Part shown: positions 43,086-51,164 of the stretch, piece after piece
Layout: every line of letters starts with the position of its first letter
How positions within the stretch are numbered: position 1 is the first letter of the stretch
Assembly (NCBI GenBank): GCA_963706315.1
Contig: CAVPMA010000014.1
Location: 248,001 to 312,000 of the forward strand
Length of the DNA: 64,000 nt
Reading direction: 5' to 3'
DNA from: CALMEC01 sp963706315
Lineage (GTDB): Bacteria; Actinomycetota; Thermoleophilia; Miltoncostaeales; Miltoncostaeaceae
Notes under the pieces: model-generated
The model's database searches: none
The model's input: the letters and a program-made list of their open reading frames with translations, nothing else
What the model was told of the DNA's origin: nothing
Made by a program: the position numbers and the translations under genes

Positions 43086-43712
43086 ACCCGCCGAGAGCGC
43101 CTCGGTCACGAAGAACGGGTTGCCGCCGGTCACCGCGTGCAGGGAGGCGGCGTCGACCCCGGGACCGGCCAGGACGCCCACGGCGGCTGGGCTCAGCGGT
43201 GCCAGGGGGATCCGCCGTGTGCGAGCGGCCGGTGCGGCCGCCAGCGCCCGGCGAAGGGGATGGTCCGGGGCCACCTCGTCGTCGCGGAACGAGATCACCA
43301 GCAGCGCCGGCAGGTCCTCCACCCGCCGAGCCACGTGGGTGATGACGTCGAGGGTTGCCTCGTCGGCCCAGTGGGCGTCCTCGACCACGCATAGCGTGGG
43401 CCCGTCGCGGCGCAACTCGTCGAGTACGGCGCGTGGGGCGCCCACCGGCTCCTCCTCCAGCCGGCGAAGCAGTCCCGGCAACTGGTCGGCGATCTCCAGG
43501 AACGGCCCCAGCGCCCGCGGCACCGCCAGGTCGTCGCACCCGCCGATCAGCGTGCGGGCCGCGTCGGCCTCGCCGGCGAACGCTCGAAGGAGGGTCGTCT
43601 TGCCAACGCCGGCCTCGCCGCTCACCATCGCCACCGCGCCCGCCCCGGCGCGGGCCTCGTCGAGCGCCGCCGTGAGGTCGGCCAGCGCCGCTTCGCGCTC
43701 GAGGAGTCGCAT
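43086..43712 (-). pseudogene. N-terminal fragment of the LuxR-type regulator, unit 2
   Basis: MRLLEREAALADLTAALDEA through VTGGNPFFVTEALSAG, the first 208 residues of the 867-residue regulator, nearly identical to it (one R/G change near residue 80). Walker A and B are intact. Sensor and HTH regions are missing because the duplication breakpoint lies here, after which sequence of the repeat gene follows. If translated it would be an ATPase domain without output domain, possibly interfering with the complete regulator. Confidence 0.85.
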
Positions 43713-43761
43713 GCCGGAATGCTCGCAGAGTCGCTGGACGTGGGTCTACGCCCGAGCCGGG

Positions 43762-44841
43762 TCAGTCGGGGCGCACCGCGAACACCGGGTCCACGCCCAG
43801 GAACCGCCCGACGTCAGCCGCCTCCTGTCGCAGCGCCCGGCGGCTGCCGCGCGGGAGGGTCGTGAAGGGCCGCACCGCGATCTCGCGGCGCTCCAGGCGC
43901 CACGTGCCGACGATCCGGCCGGTCACCACCACCGCGGCCTGGATCATGCCGCCGTCCAGGATCCGCTTGGCGTGGGCTGGGTCGAGGATGAGGTCGCGGC
44001 CGCGGTAGCCCAGCAGGTAGTCGTCGAACCGGCCCAGCAGGCGGGGTGGGGTGTCACGGCCAGTCGCCAGATCGGTCGAGGCGAGGGTAACCATCGGCGT
44101 GCCCGCCACGTCCAGGTCCACCAGATCCTCGGCGATGTGCCCGAGCGCTGCCCGCGCGTCGGGCATCGGCAGGCCCGACCAAGTGGCGAGGTCCGCGGAC
44201 GTCGCCGGGCCGTGGCCGGCCAGGTAGCGCCGGGCCAGGCGGGCGAGTGCCTCGTCGCGCTCCAGCGCCGGCGCGGGGGGCACCCACTCGTCCAGGAGCA
44301 CGTAGGTGGGCTCGTCGGCGCCCACCTCGGGCCCGCGGCAGATCAGGCCGAACGTTGCGGCGTAGTGCACCAGGTGGGCCGGGGCCTGGTCGGTCGGGTC
44401 GATCGCCACTCCCTCGGCCGCGATGGCGGCCATGAGCTCGGCGCGGGTGAGCGGCCGGGAGCCCGCGAGCGCCCGCTCGATCGCCGCCAGGCCGCGTCGG
44501 CAGGTGTCGGGGTCGAGGCCGAGCTGGTCACGCCGGCGCTTGCCCATGCGGGTGAAGTGCGGGCCGAGCAACCTGATGATCCATCGCACGTCGTCGGCGG
44601 CGAGCATGTGCAGGGTGCCGCGCATCGCCCACGTGCGGACCACGGCGGCCTCGCTACACGCCCGGTCGACATCGTCGCGGGTCAACCCGATGCTGCGCGA
44701 GCGCACGGCCAGTCGCGCCGCCGGAGTGGACTGGGCCTGCAGGGCCACCATCCGGCGCACGGCGGTCGCGACGTCGCCCGCCCGCTCGTGGTTGAGAAGC
44801 TGCGCCTGCAGCCGCAGGGCCCGCAGCTCCTGCGGTGACAT
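43762..44841 (-). CDS. AlkZ-like winged-helix DNA-binding protein, copy 2
   Basis: A 359-residue near-identical copy of the protein at 39736-40815, with only a few substitutions (for example WIIRLLGPHF for WIIGLLGPHF, TAVRRMVAL for IAVRRMVAL, MVTLAST for MVALAST, LRQEAADV for LRHEAADV). The reading frame is intact, so both copies could work; gene dosage may be the effect of the duplication. Start at 44841 chosen as in copy 1. Its upstream region is also duplicated. Confidence 0.85.
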   Translation of the reverse strand: MSPQELRALRLQAQLLNHERAGDVATAVRRMVALQAQSTPAARLAVRSRSIGLTRDDVDRACSEAAVVRTWAMRGTLHMLAADDVRWIIRLLGPHFTRMGKRRRDQLGLDPDTCRRGLAAIERALAGSRPLTRAELMAAIAAEGVAIDPTDQAPAHLVHYAATFGLICRGPEVGADEPTYVLLDEWVPPAPALERDEALARLARRYLAGHGPATSADLATWSGLPMPDARAALGHIAEDLVDLDVAGTPMVTLASTDLATGRDTPPRLLGRFDDYLLGYRGRDLILDPAHAKRILDGGMIQAAVVVTGRIVGTWRLERREIAVRPFTTLPRGSRRALRQEAADVGRFLGVDPVFAVRPD

Positions 44842-45066
44842 GGCGGTCGGCACCGGGCGACGATAGCGCCAGCGCCCTTGAGGAATGACCTCGGCCGGCA
44901 CGTCACAGGAATTCGCACGGTTGGGGTGCGAAGTTGGCACAGTGCGCGCACTACGTGTGACGCCGGGTCTGGCTGAATGGCTGGGCACTGTCAAACGACC
45001 GAACCCCCGGAATCCGTGGTCGGCGAGCCCCCGTCACGGTGACGCACCCAACGCCGTGACAGAGCG

Positions 45067-45091
45067 GGCCGCCGGCCTCGGATGGGCGGCC
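45067..45091 (-). terminator. Hairpin after FN3-like gene, copy 2
   Basis: Same GGCCGCC/GGCGGCC hairpin as at 41041-41065, here 34 bases after the stop of the intact FN3-like gene. Confidence 0.4.
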
Positions 45092-45124
45092 GGCCCAGGA
45101 ACGACGAGAGGGGGTACGGCCCGG

Positions 45125-46216
45125 TTACTTGGTGACGATGAACCGGCCCTTGCCGACGATACGGCCGTATCGCTGCTGGGCGAACGATCCGAACCCCGGC
45201 CAGACAAACAGCCGATAGACGCCCGGCGCGAGACGGTAGCGCACGCCCTGGAACGTCCACGAGCGCTTGAGCGGAAGCTTGGCCGCCGTTGGCCAGAGGC
45301 TCAGTATCTTGCGGTCGCCGCGGTAGAGCTGAACGTTGTAGTAGGTGGCGCGCGGGATCAGGGCCCAGCGGGCGACCGGCGGGCCCTTGAGGCGGGCGTT
45401 GTTCAGTGGGGTCATGAGCCGGCGAGCGGGGGAGGTGCGCACCGTCTCGGTGGCGACGTTGCCCGCCCGGTCGATCGCGGTGACCTGGTACTGATAGGCG
45501 GCGAGGTTGCGGACGCGCCGGTCGACGAATCCAGTCGCCTTGCCGCGGAACACCGCCGAGATCGGGGCCCCGGAGAGACCGGGGCTGCGAGTCACCTCGA
45601 CCGCCACGGCGTCGCGGGTGCTCCAGTGCAGGCGCACCATCCCGTCACCCGGCTCGGTGGTGAGGGGGCTGATCGCCGGCGGAGTCGCGTCGTACTTGAA
45701 GTTGAACGTGTACGGGGCGCTCACGTTGCCGGCCTGGTCGGTGCAGATGCGGGTCAGGGAACCGGTCGCGGTCTGAGGGCCGGCGTAGGAGGCCCAGCAG
45801 GCGGCGAGGCCCGACACCGCGTCGGAGCCGGTGAACTGCACGTCGAACGGACCGTTGATCCAGCCGTCCGCATTGGGTTGGCGCGACGGGGCGGCACCCG
45901 TGATGACCGGCGGGCTGCGGTCGATGCCGATGTGGACAGTCTTGCCCGTGATGTTCGTGCCGTCGCTGACGATACAATCCCGCGTGAAGTCGCCATCGGT
46001 CGAGAACGTCTCGGCGACGGTGCAGCCGCTCAACACGCTGGTGGCGCCAGCCACGTTGAACTGGAGCACGACGTTCCCCGAGTACCAGCGGGCGCAGTTC
46101 GGGCCTGGCATGCAGGTCGCCGACACCGTGGGCGCGGCGCTCGCAGTGCCGGTTCCCGCGACTACGATCGCACCGAGCGCCACGACCAGCAGGAGCGCTC
46201 GCCGGGAGCGTCTCAA
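45125..46216 (-). CDS. Secreted protein with Ig/FN3-like domains
   Basis: A 363-residue exported protein. TTG start at 46216 overlaps the TGA of the small membrane gene (TTGA). Signal peptide MRRSRRALLLVVALGAIVVA ending TASA. Domain 1 (about 30-100) has two Cys pairs (ATCMPGPNCARWYSG; SGCTVAETFSTDGDFTRDC). Domain 2 (about 100-180) VITGAAPSRQPNADGWINGP with ASYAGPQTATGSLTRICTD. Domain 3 (180-265) is FN3-like, YQYQVTAIDRAGNVATETVR. Domain 4 (270-363) PRATYYNVQLYRGDRKILSL to YRLFVWPGFGSFAQQRYGRI. Probably an extracellular binding or wall protein. A fragment of domain 4 also occurs at 22.6 kb. Confidence 0.8.
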   Translation of the reverse strand: MRRSRRALLLVVALGAIVVAGTGTASAAPTVSATCMPGPNCARWYSGNVVLQFNVAGATSVLSGCTVAETFSTDGDFTRDCIVSDGTNITGKTVHIGIDRSPPVITGAAPSRQPNADGWINGPFDVQFTGSDAVSGLAACWASYAGPQTATGSLTRICTDQAGNVSAPYTFNFKYDATPPAISPLTTEPGDGMVRLHWSTRDAVAVEVTRSPGLSGAPISAVFRGKATGFVDRRVRNLAAYQYQVTAIDRAGNVATETVRTSPARRLMTPLNNARLKGPPVARWALIPRATYYNVQLYRGDRKILSLWPTAAKLPLKRSWTFQGVRYRLAPGVYRLFVWPGFGSFAQQRYGRIVGKGRFIVTK

Positions 46217-46706
46217 CGGACCGAGACCTCGTCGCGCAGGCGGCGGATCAGGCCGAGCATGCCCAGGCTCGCGAGGGTGAGCGTTCCCAGAGCGAGGGCG
46301 GCCCCCAGGAGCAGGTAGTCGGGACCACCATCGGGCTTCGGCGGGAGCGGGAAGTCCAGCGGCGGCTTCGCCGTCGCCGGGGCCTGCGGGTCGGCACCGT
46401 CGATGTGGTCGCCGCGGGTGTCGCGGCGCGCGATGTGGCCGGGGCCGACCGCCTCGTCGTCGAGGTCGCCGCCGTGCTCGAGCGCCTTGCGGTCGACGAC
46501 GAGCGGGCCGTGGCCTGCGATCGCCGAGTGGTCGACGCCGATCCCGCGGCGTCGGGTCGTGGCGACGTCTGAGTGCCCGCCCCGGGCGCCGGGTCTGGCG
46601 AGGGGGAGAGGGCCAGCGCGCTGCCCGTCGCGCCCGCGGCCGTCACCGCGACCAGCGCGACAAGGAGCGGGATCCAGCGGGGCCGCCGTTTCGACGATTT
46701 TTCCAT
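46213..46706 (-). pseudogene. Small exported membrane protein with one frameshift (copy 2)
   Basis: Starts MEKSSKRRPRWIPLLVALVA, a signal-type helix, in one frame; after about residue 45 the protein-like sequence moves to the next frame: GVDHSAIAGHGPLVVDRKAL, LDDEAVGPGHIARRDTRGDH, then PLDFPLPPKPDGGPDYLLLG and a C-terminal membrane helix ALALGTLTLASLGMLGLI with basic end RRLRDEVSVR. Total length 494 bases is not a multiple of three. The layout (signal, acidic His-rich spacer, Pro linker, membrane anchor, basic tail) is that of a small wall-spanning anchored protein. Translationally coupled to the FN3-like gene. Confidence 0.6.
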
Positions 46707-46720
46707 TTCCTTATAGGAAA
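46706..46720 (-). promoter_or_regulatory. Palindrome over the ribosome site of the small membrane gene, copy 2
   Basis: TTTCCTATAAGGAAA again covers the ribosome site, overlapping the first base of ATG 46706. Conservation in both units while surrounding bases differ speaks for function. Confidence 0.4.
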
Positions 46721-46761
46721 GTCTGCTGAGAGCGGGATTCTCTGGGTTCAACCTACCGGGA

Positions 46762-46790
46762 GATGCGCGCCCCCGCAATGGGCGCGCATC
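46762..46790 (-). terminator. Strong hairpin between repeat gene and small membrane gene, copy 2
   Basis: GATGCGCGCCC and GGGCGCGCATC pair perfectly over 11 bp around a 7-base loop, 26 bases after the stop of the repeat gene. Confidence 0.6.
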
Positions 46791-46815
46791 GTTCCCGGAG
46801 CCTGCGGTCAGCTGA

Positions 46816-48817
46816 TCAGATCACACCTCCCTGCTGCTGCACAGCGGTCTGGTCCAACCAGTTCAGGTTGAACGCGAGCGACGCCGCCAGCGAGTCGTTC
46901 GATCTGGGACGACCGAACCGCCGCCACCCGGGCTGAAGATCCGCACCGGAGCGTTGACGTTGCACGGCGCGATCTGCGTCGAGGTCGCCGTCGAGTTCGC
47001 CGTCTGGTCGTTGTACGCGAACTGCCCGATCGCCTGCACCCCGGTGCCGCCGGAGCAGCACTGCGAGGCGCGAAGCGGCGCCGGGGCGCAGCACTCGCCG
47101 CCGGCCTGCGTCTGCGTGGCCGACTGGTCGGTGTCGTTGTGGTTCGCCGCGAGTGACGCCGCGAGCGAGAGGTTGGTCTGGTAGACGTCACCGTCGTCGC
47201 CGTAGCTTCCGATGCGAACCGGGGTGTTGGTGTTGGACGGGTGGTACTGCGTGGAGGTCGCCGACGAGTCGGCGGTCTGGTCGCTCTCGGCCTTCTGGCC
47301 GATCGCCTGGACGCCGGTGCCGTAGACCGCCGCCGCCCTGGGTCTGGGTTGCCTCTGATCGGTCTCGTTGGCGTTGAGCGCCGCGGAGAGCGCGATGGAG
47401 GCGTTGGTCTGCTCGACCGTTCCGGCGTCGCCCTTGCTACCGATGCGCACGGGCGTGTTGGTGTTGCTCGCCCCCTTCTGGGTGGAGGTCGCTGACGAGT
47501 CGGCCGTCTGGTCGCTGTCGGCGAACTGCCCGATCGCCTGGACACCGGTGCCGCCGCGGCTGCTGCTGCGTGGCCGACTGGTCGGTGAGGTTGAGGTTCC
47601 CGGCGCCGGACAGGGCGACCGACGCGTTGGTCTGCGTGACCGCGCCGTCGTCACCACGGCTTCCGATGCGCACCGGGGTGTCGGTGTTGGACGGCTCGTA
47701 CTTCGTGGACGTCGGCTCCGACGTCCGGTCTGCGAGCTGTCGGCGAACTGCCCGACCGCCTGCACGCCGGTGCCGCCGGAGCAGCACGAGCTCGGCTTCG
47801 CCTCCGGGTCTTGCAGCACTCGCCGCCGGCCTGCGTCTGCGTGGCCGACTGGTCGGTGTCGTTCAGGTTCACCGCTCCCGACGCGGCCACCGACGCGTTG
47901 GTCTGCGTGACCGCGCCGTTGTCACCCGGGCTGAAGATGCGAACCGGGGTGTTGACATTGCTCGCGCCCTTCTGGGTGGAGCTCGCCGTCGAGTTCGCGT
48001 CCTGGGTATTCGACGCCGTCTGGCCGACGGCCTGGGTGCCGACGCCCGCGCAGCAGGCACCGCCGCTCTGCTGCTGGGTGGACGTCTGCTTGGTCCCGTT
48101 GAGGTTCCCCGCGACGGATCCCGCGGTCGAGGTGTTGGACTGCGTCACGGCGCCGTCGTTGCCGGGTGAGCCGATCCGCACACCGATGTTGGTGTTGGAC
48201 GGCTTCTTCTGGGTCGACGTGGCGTCTGAGGTCGCCGTCTGGTCGCTGGTCGCGGCCTGGCCGGCCGCCTGGGTGCCGCCCGCCGTGCAGCAGGCGCCGC
48301 CGCTCTGCTGCTGGGTGGACGACTGCTTCGTCTTGTTGAGGTTCCCTGCGGCGGATTCTGCCGCCGAGGAGTTGGTCTGCGTCACCGCGCCGCCCTTGCC
48401 GGGGCTGTCGATGCGGACCGAGATGTTGTCGTTGGACGGGTTGGTCTGTGTCGATGTGGCCTGCGAGCCCGCGTTCTGCGTGCTGGTGGCGTCCTGACCG
48501 ACGGCCTGCGTCCCGCTCCCGCCGCCGGCCTGCTGCTGCTGGGCCGACTGGTCGGTTGCGTTGGCGTTGGCGGCGGCTGATGCCGCGGCCGAGCTGTTGG
48601 TCTGGGTCACCGCACCGGCGTCACCGGGGCTGAAGATGCGCACATCGATGTTCTGGTTGCTGGGGTTGGTCTGGGTCGATGTGGCGGAGGACGTGGCCGA
48701 TTGGCTCGTGCCCGCCGCCTGGCCGACGACCTGCTGGTCGGCGCCCATGGCGACCCCCGTTCCACCCAAGATCAGGAGGAACAGCCCCATTACCAGCACA
48801 ATCATCTTGCGCTGCAT
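46816..48817 (-). CDS. Secreted eight-repeat protein (QTN repeats), frame interrupted by shifts
   Basis: The first 340 residues are in one frame: signal MQRKMIVLVMGLFLLILGGT, then repeats of about 80 residues. Each has GTQAVGQxAxxxQ, SxATSTQxxPSNxN, VRIxSPGxxGAVTQTN, then a SxAxSxAxNxNxTDQS segment and QQQxGG. Adjacent cysteines (GGACC, GGECC) mark later repeat junctions. From about 47813 the sequence continues in other frames with four or more shifts to WLDQTAVQQQGGVI at 46816; eight repeats can be counted. Family not recognised. Composition (Gln, Asn, Ser, Thr, Ala, Gly; few charges) suits a beta-solenoid or amyloid-like fibre at the cell surface; this is inference. Shares its core motif with the next gene. 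Confidence 0.7.
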
Positions 48818-48887
48818 GGTTGTCTCCTTACGGATTCAGCTGATACCGGGCGATACCGCCCGGCGGGACTTGGGGTCCTCGCCGGGG

Positions 48888-50315
48888 CTATCCGGGCCGA
48901 TCGCGTCGAGCGGAGACGTGCGGAAGGCGGCGAGCGGCCGCCGCCCTCAGCGGAATGAGGAGGGGCGGTGCGAAGAGGACGAGTGCTGCGAGAAGGGCCG
49001 CGGCGCCGACACCGAGCCCGGAGATGCCCGTGCCGCCCGATGCCGCCGCGGTTGCGGCGGCGACGGACGCCGTCAGGCCGGAAGGGAAGAGGGTCCCAAG
49101 GGTCCCGTCGATAACGCGGGCAACGGCGGGCGCCGTATCGGCTCCCGAATCGGCGCCGCCGTGCCCGCGTCCGGTGGACGACGCTCCGAGCGTCGCCCAC
49201 ATCTCGCCGGGGCCGTCCGACCGCTCGCGCGTCGCGAGCGAGCGCCGGATCCCCGGACGTCCCAGTGACATCCAAGCGTCGGACGTGCTCGAGGGGCCCC
49301 CGGCCGCGGGCGCCGCATCCTCGGCGCCCGCGGCCGGAGTCGATGCCTGGGCGGGAGCCGCATCGGGACTCGGCATGAAGCCCGGCAGGTCGGGGAAGGG
49401 GATGGCCGGCAGCGTCGGGGCGCACGGCCATACCCAGTTCCAGGTCCACGTCGATGCCGACACGGTCGATGTCGACGGCGCCGGCGCGGCGCCGGCGCTG
49501 CATCCGGCAGCCCCCGCGCTCCAGGTCCAGTTCCACACCCAACTGGTCGGGACTGCGGGGGCCGGCGGAACCGCGACGGGGCTCGCGGCAGGCGACGTCG
49601 GCTGGCTCGGGGCCGTGGTCGTCGTCGTGACCGACACCGGGCCGGTGGCATCGGTCTGCGTGACGGGGCCCGCGTTGCCCGGGCTGAAGATCCTGACGCT
49701 CACGTTGACGTTGCTCGGCGCCGCCTGCGCGGCGGCGGCGACCGCGTCTTCGCCGGTCGCCACGCTGGCGGGCTGTGCGGCGGGTGCCGCAGGCGCGGCG
49801 GGGGCGGGCGCGCCGCCGTGCGGGCGGTCGGCGCTCACCGGCCCCGCCGCCGTGACGGTCGCGTCGGTCGCCCCCAACGCAACCGCTCGCGAGGGGTCAA
49901 GCTCCACGGGCGGGAGGTTTATGACATCAGATATGGAAGATGAAGATGGTATAGAAGACGTATCATTCGCGGCGTTATTGATACTACTTTTCGCCGGGGC
50001 GGACGGCGGGGGCTCTGGAGCGGCGGCCGGCGGTGCGGGAGGCTCTGGTGCCGGTGCGGATGCGGCAGCGACAGCGCTTGCGGTGGCTGCAGCTGCATCG
50101 GCGATCTCGGCCGCCTGCGCGGCGGCCGCCGCCGCTGTTCCGTCGTGATACTGCCCTGATATCGCCTCTATCACGGGAGTTTCGACGGTATCGGCCCGTG
50201 CGGGGACCGGGAGGAAGGCCAGCCCAGAGAGCGCTGCCGCCACCGCGAAGACGACGAACGACCGCCCTGGACGGGATGGCGTCGTCTCGGCTGGGTGTCG
50301 GCGGAGGGTGCTCAC
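48888..50315 (-). CDS. Secreted Ala/Pro-rich protein with Trp-rich motifs and C-terminal anchor
   Basis: A 475-residue protein, GTG start at 50315 with GAAGGA upstream. Signal FVVFAVAAALSGLAFLPVPA. A long Ala/Pro linker follows, then one copy of the neighbour's repeat core, APSNVNVSVRIFSPGNAGPV with TQTDATG, then two aromatic motifs, PTSWVWNWTW and STWTWNWVWPC, with a Cys after each. A second Pro/Ala region precedes a membrane helix (GVGAAALLAALVLFAPPLLI) and a basic tail RAAAARRLPHVSARRDRPG. This is the build of a wall-spanning protein anchored by its C-terminus. It lies 70 bp upstream of the repeat gene on the same strand, so both are likely one operon. Function unknown. Confidence 0.75.
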   Translation of the reverse strand: MSTLRRHPAETTPSRPGRSFVVFAVAAALSGLAFLPVPARADTVETPVIEAISGQYHDGTAAAAAAQAAEIADAAAATASAVAAASAPAPEPPAPPAAAPEPPPSAPAKSSINNAANDTSSIPSSSSISDVINLPPVELDPSRAVALGATDATVTAAGPVSADRPHGGAPAPAAPAAPAAQPASVATGEDAVAAAAQAAPSNVNVSVRIFSPGNAGPVTQTDATGPVSVTTTTTAPSQPTSPAASPVAVPPAPAVPTSWVWNWTWSAGAAGCSAGAAPAPSTSTVSASTWTWNWVWPCAPTLPAIPFPDLPGFMPSPDAAPAQASTPAAGAEDAAPAAGGPSSTSDAWMSLGRPGIRRSLATRERSDGPGEMWATLGASSTGRGHGGADSGADTAPAVARVIDGTLGTLFPSGLTASVAAATAAASGGTGISGLGVGAAALLAALVLFAPPLLIPLRAAAARRLPHVSARRDRPG

Positions 50316-50427
50316 GAAAACCGGTTCCTTCGGCCCCGTTGCGGACCGCGGCACACCAATGTATTGACTTCACTTCGGTGCGCGATGTATTACTTACCCA
50401 ACGTCATCTCACGTCATACAAATTGAC
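50316..50427. promoter_or_regulatory. Divergent promoter region between the repeat operon and the sigma factor
   Basis: This 112-bp region is much richer in A+T than its surroundings. It contains ATGTATT twice (50359 and 50385 areas) and CGTCAT twice just before the sigma factor gene, plus TTGACT and TTGACA. Both divergent genes are probably started from here. No clear SigF-type GTTT-GGGTAT promoter is visible. Confidence 0.4.
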
Positions 50428-51138
50428 ATGGGAGCAGGCGCCGTCACGGAGGAGGTCGGGATGCTGGCAACGATGGCGGCGGGGGAGCGCGAGGAGCTCA
50501 TCGAGCGCCACCTGCCGCTCGTGCGCAGGCTGGCCCGGCGGTTCGCCCACCGGGGGGTGGAGCTCGAGGATCTCGTACAGGTCGGCTCGATCGGGCTCAT
50601 CAACGCGGTCGACCGGTTCGACCCCTCCCGTGGGTGCAGCTTCGGGGCGTACGCGGTGCCGAGCATCGTCGGCGAGATCAAGCGGCACTTGCGCGACGCC
50701 GGCTGCGTCATCAGGCTCCCGCGGCGCATCCAGGAGGAGCGCGAGCAGGTGCGCGGCGCCGAGCGGGAGCTCGTCGGGCTCCTCGGACGTGCCCCGACCA
50801 CGGCGGAGATCGCAGCCCGCGTGGGGCTCAGCTTCGAGGAGGTCGAGCTGGCCCTGGCGTCAGACAACGCCCGCACCCCCTGCTCACTCATCGACGGCGA
50901 GATCGGGTCGGGCTGGGACTTCCGTGACGCCAGCGACGCGCGCGTCGCCGTCGACGTGGCCTTCCGGCGCCTCAGCGACCGGGAGCGCCGGGTGCTCGAA
51001 CGGCGCTTCTTCGACGACCTCAGCCAGGAGGACATCGCCACCGAGATCGGGATCTCGCAGGTTCACGTGTCGCGGACGATCAAGAGCGCGCTGGAGCGCC
51101 TGCGGATCGAACTCGACGATCGCATAGTTGTGTCGTAG
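50428..51138 (+). CDS. SigB/SigF-family RNA polymerase sigma factor
   Basis: A 236-residue group 3 sigma factor. Region 2: LVRRLARRFAHRGVELEDLV, QVGSIGLINAVDRFDPSRGC, FGAYAVPSIVGEIKRHLRD; region 3: IRLPRRIQEEREQVRGAERE with APTTAEIAARVGLSFEEVEL; region 4: LSDRERRVLERRFFDDLSQE and GISQVHVSRTIKSALERLR. These sigmas answer to stress or sporulation and are usually held by an anti-sigma kinase with a STAS antagonist; none is adjacent, though a STAS protein lies at 62.6 kb. The ATG at 50428 may be replaced by 50461. Divergent from the repeat-protein operon, so a link to surface genes is possible. Confidence 0.9.
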   Translation: MGAGAVTEEVGMLATMAAGEREELIERHLPLVRRLARRFAHRGVELEDLVQVGSIGLINAVDRFDPSRGCSFGAYAVPSIVGEIKRHLRDAGCVIRLPRRIQEEREQVRGAERELVGLLGRAPTTAEIAARVGLSFEEVELALASDNARTPCSLIDGEIGSGWDFRDASDARVAVDVAFRRLSDRERRVLERRFFDDLSQEDIATEIGISQVHVSRTIKSALERLRIELDDRIVVS

Positions 51139-51164
51139 CCCCTCGCGCCGTAAGGTCGGGGCAG

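Larger units (their letters stand above)
43086..47496. repeat. Tandem duplication, unit 2
   Basis: Second copy of the unit, from the LuxR fragment to the point GCTGAC inside the full QTN-repeat gene. AlkZ-like and FN3-like parts are about 97-99% identical to unit 1 by eye; the small membrane gene is clearly less similar and the end of the repeat gene only about 70%. The unit is longer than unit 1 because it keeps the repeats lost there. Confidence 0.85.

Noticed and set aside
46816..48817. CRISPR array suggested by regular repetition
   Set aside because: Repeats are about 240 bp, degenerate and coding, without constant short repeats and unique spacers.
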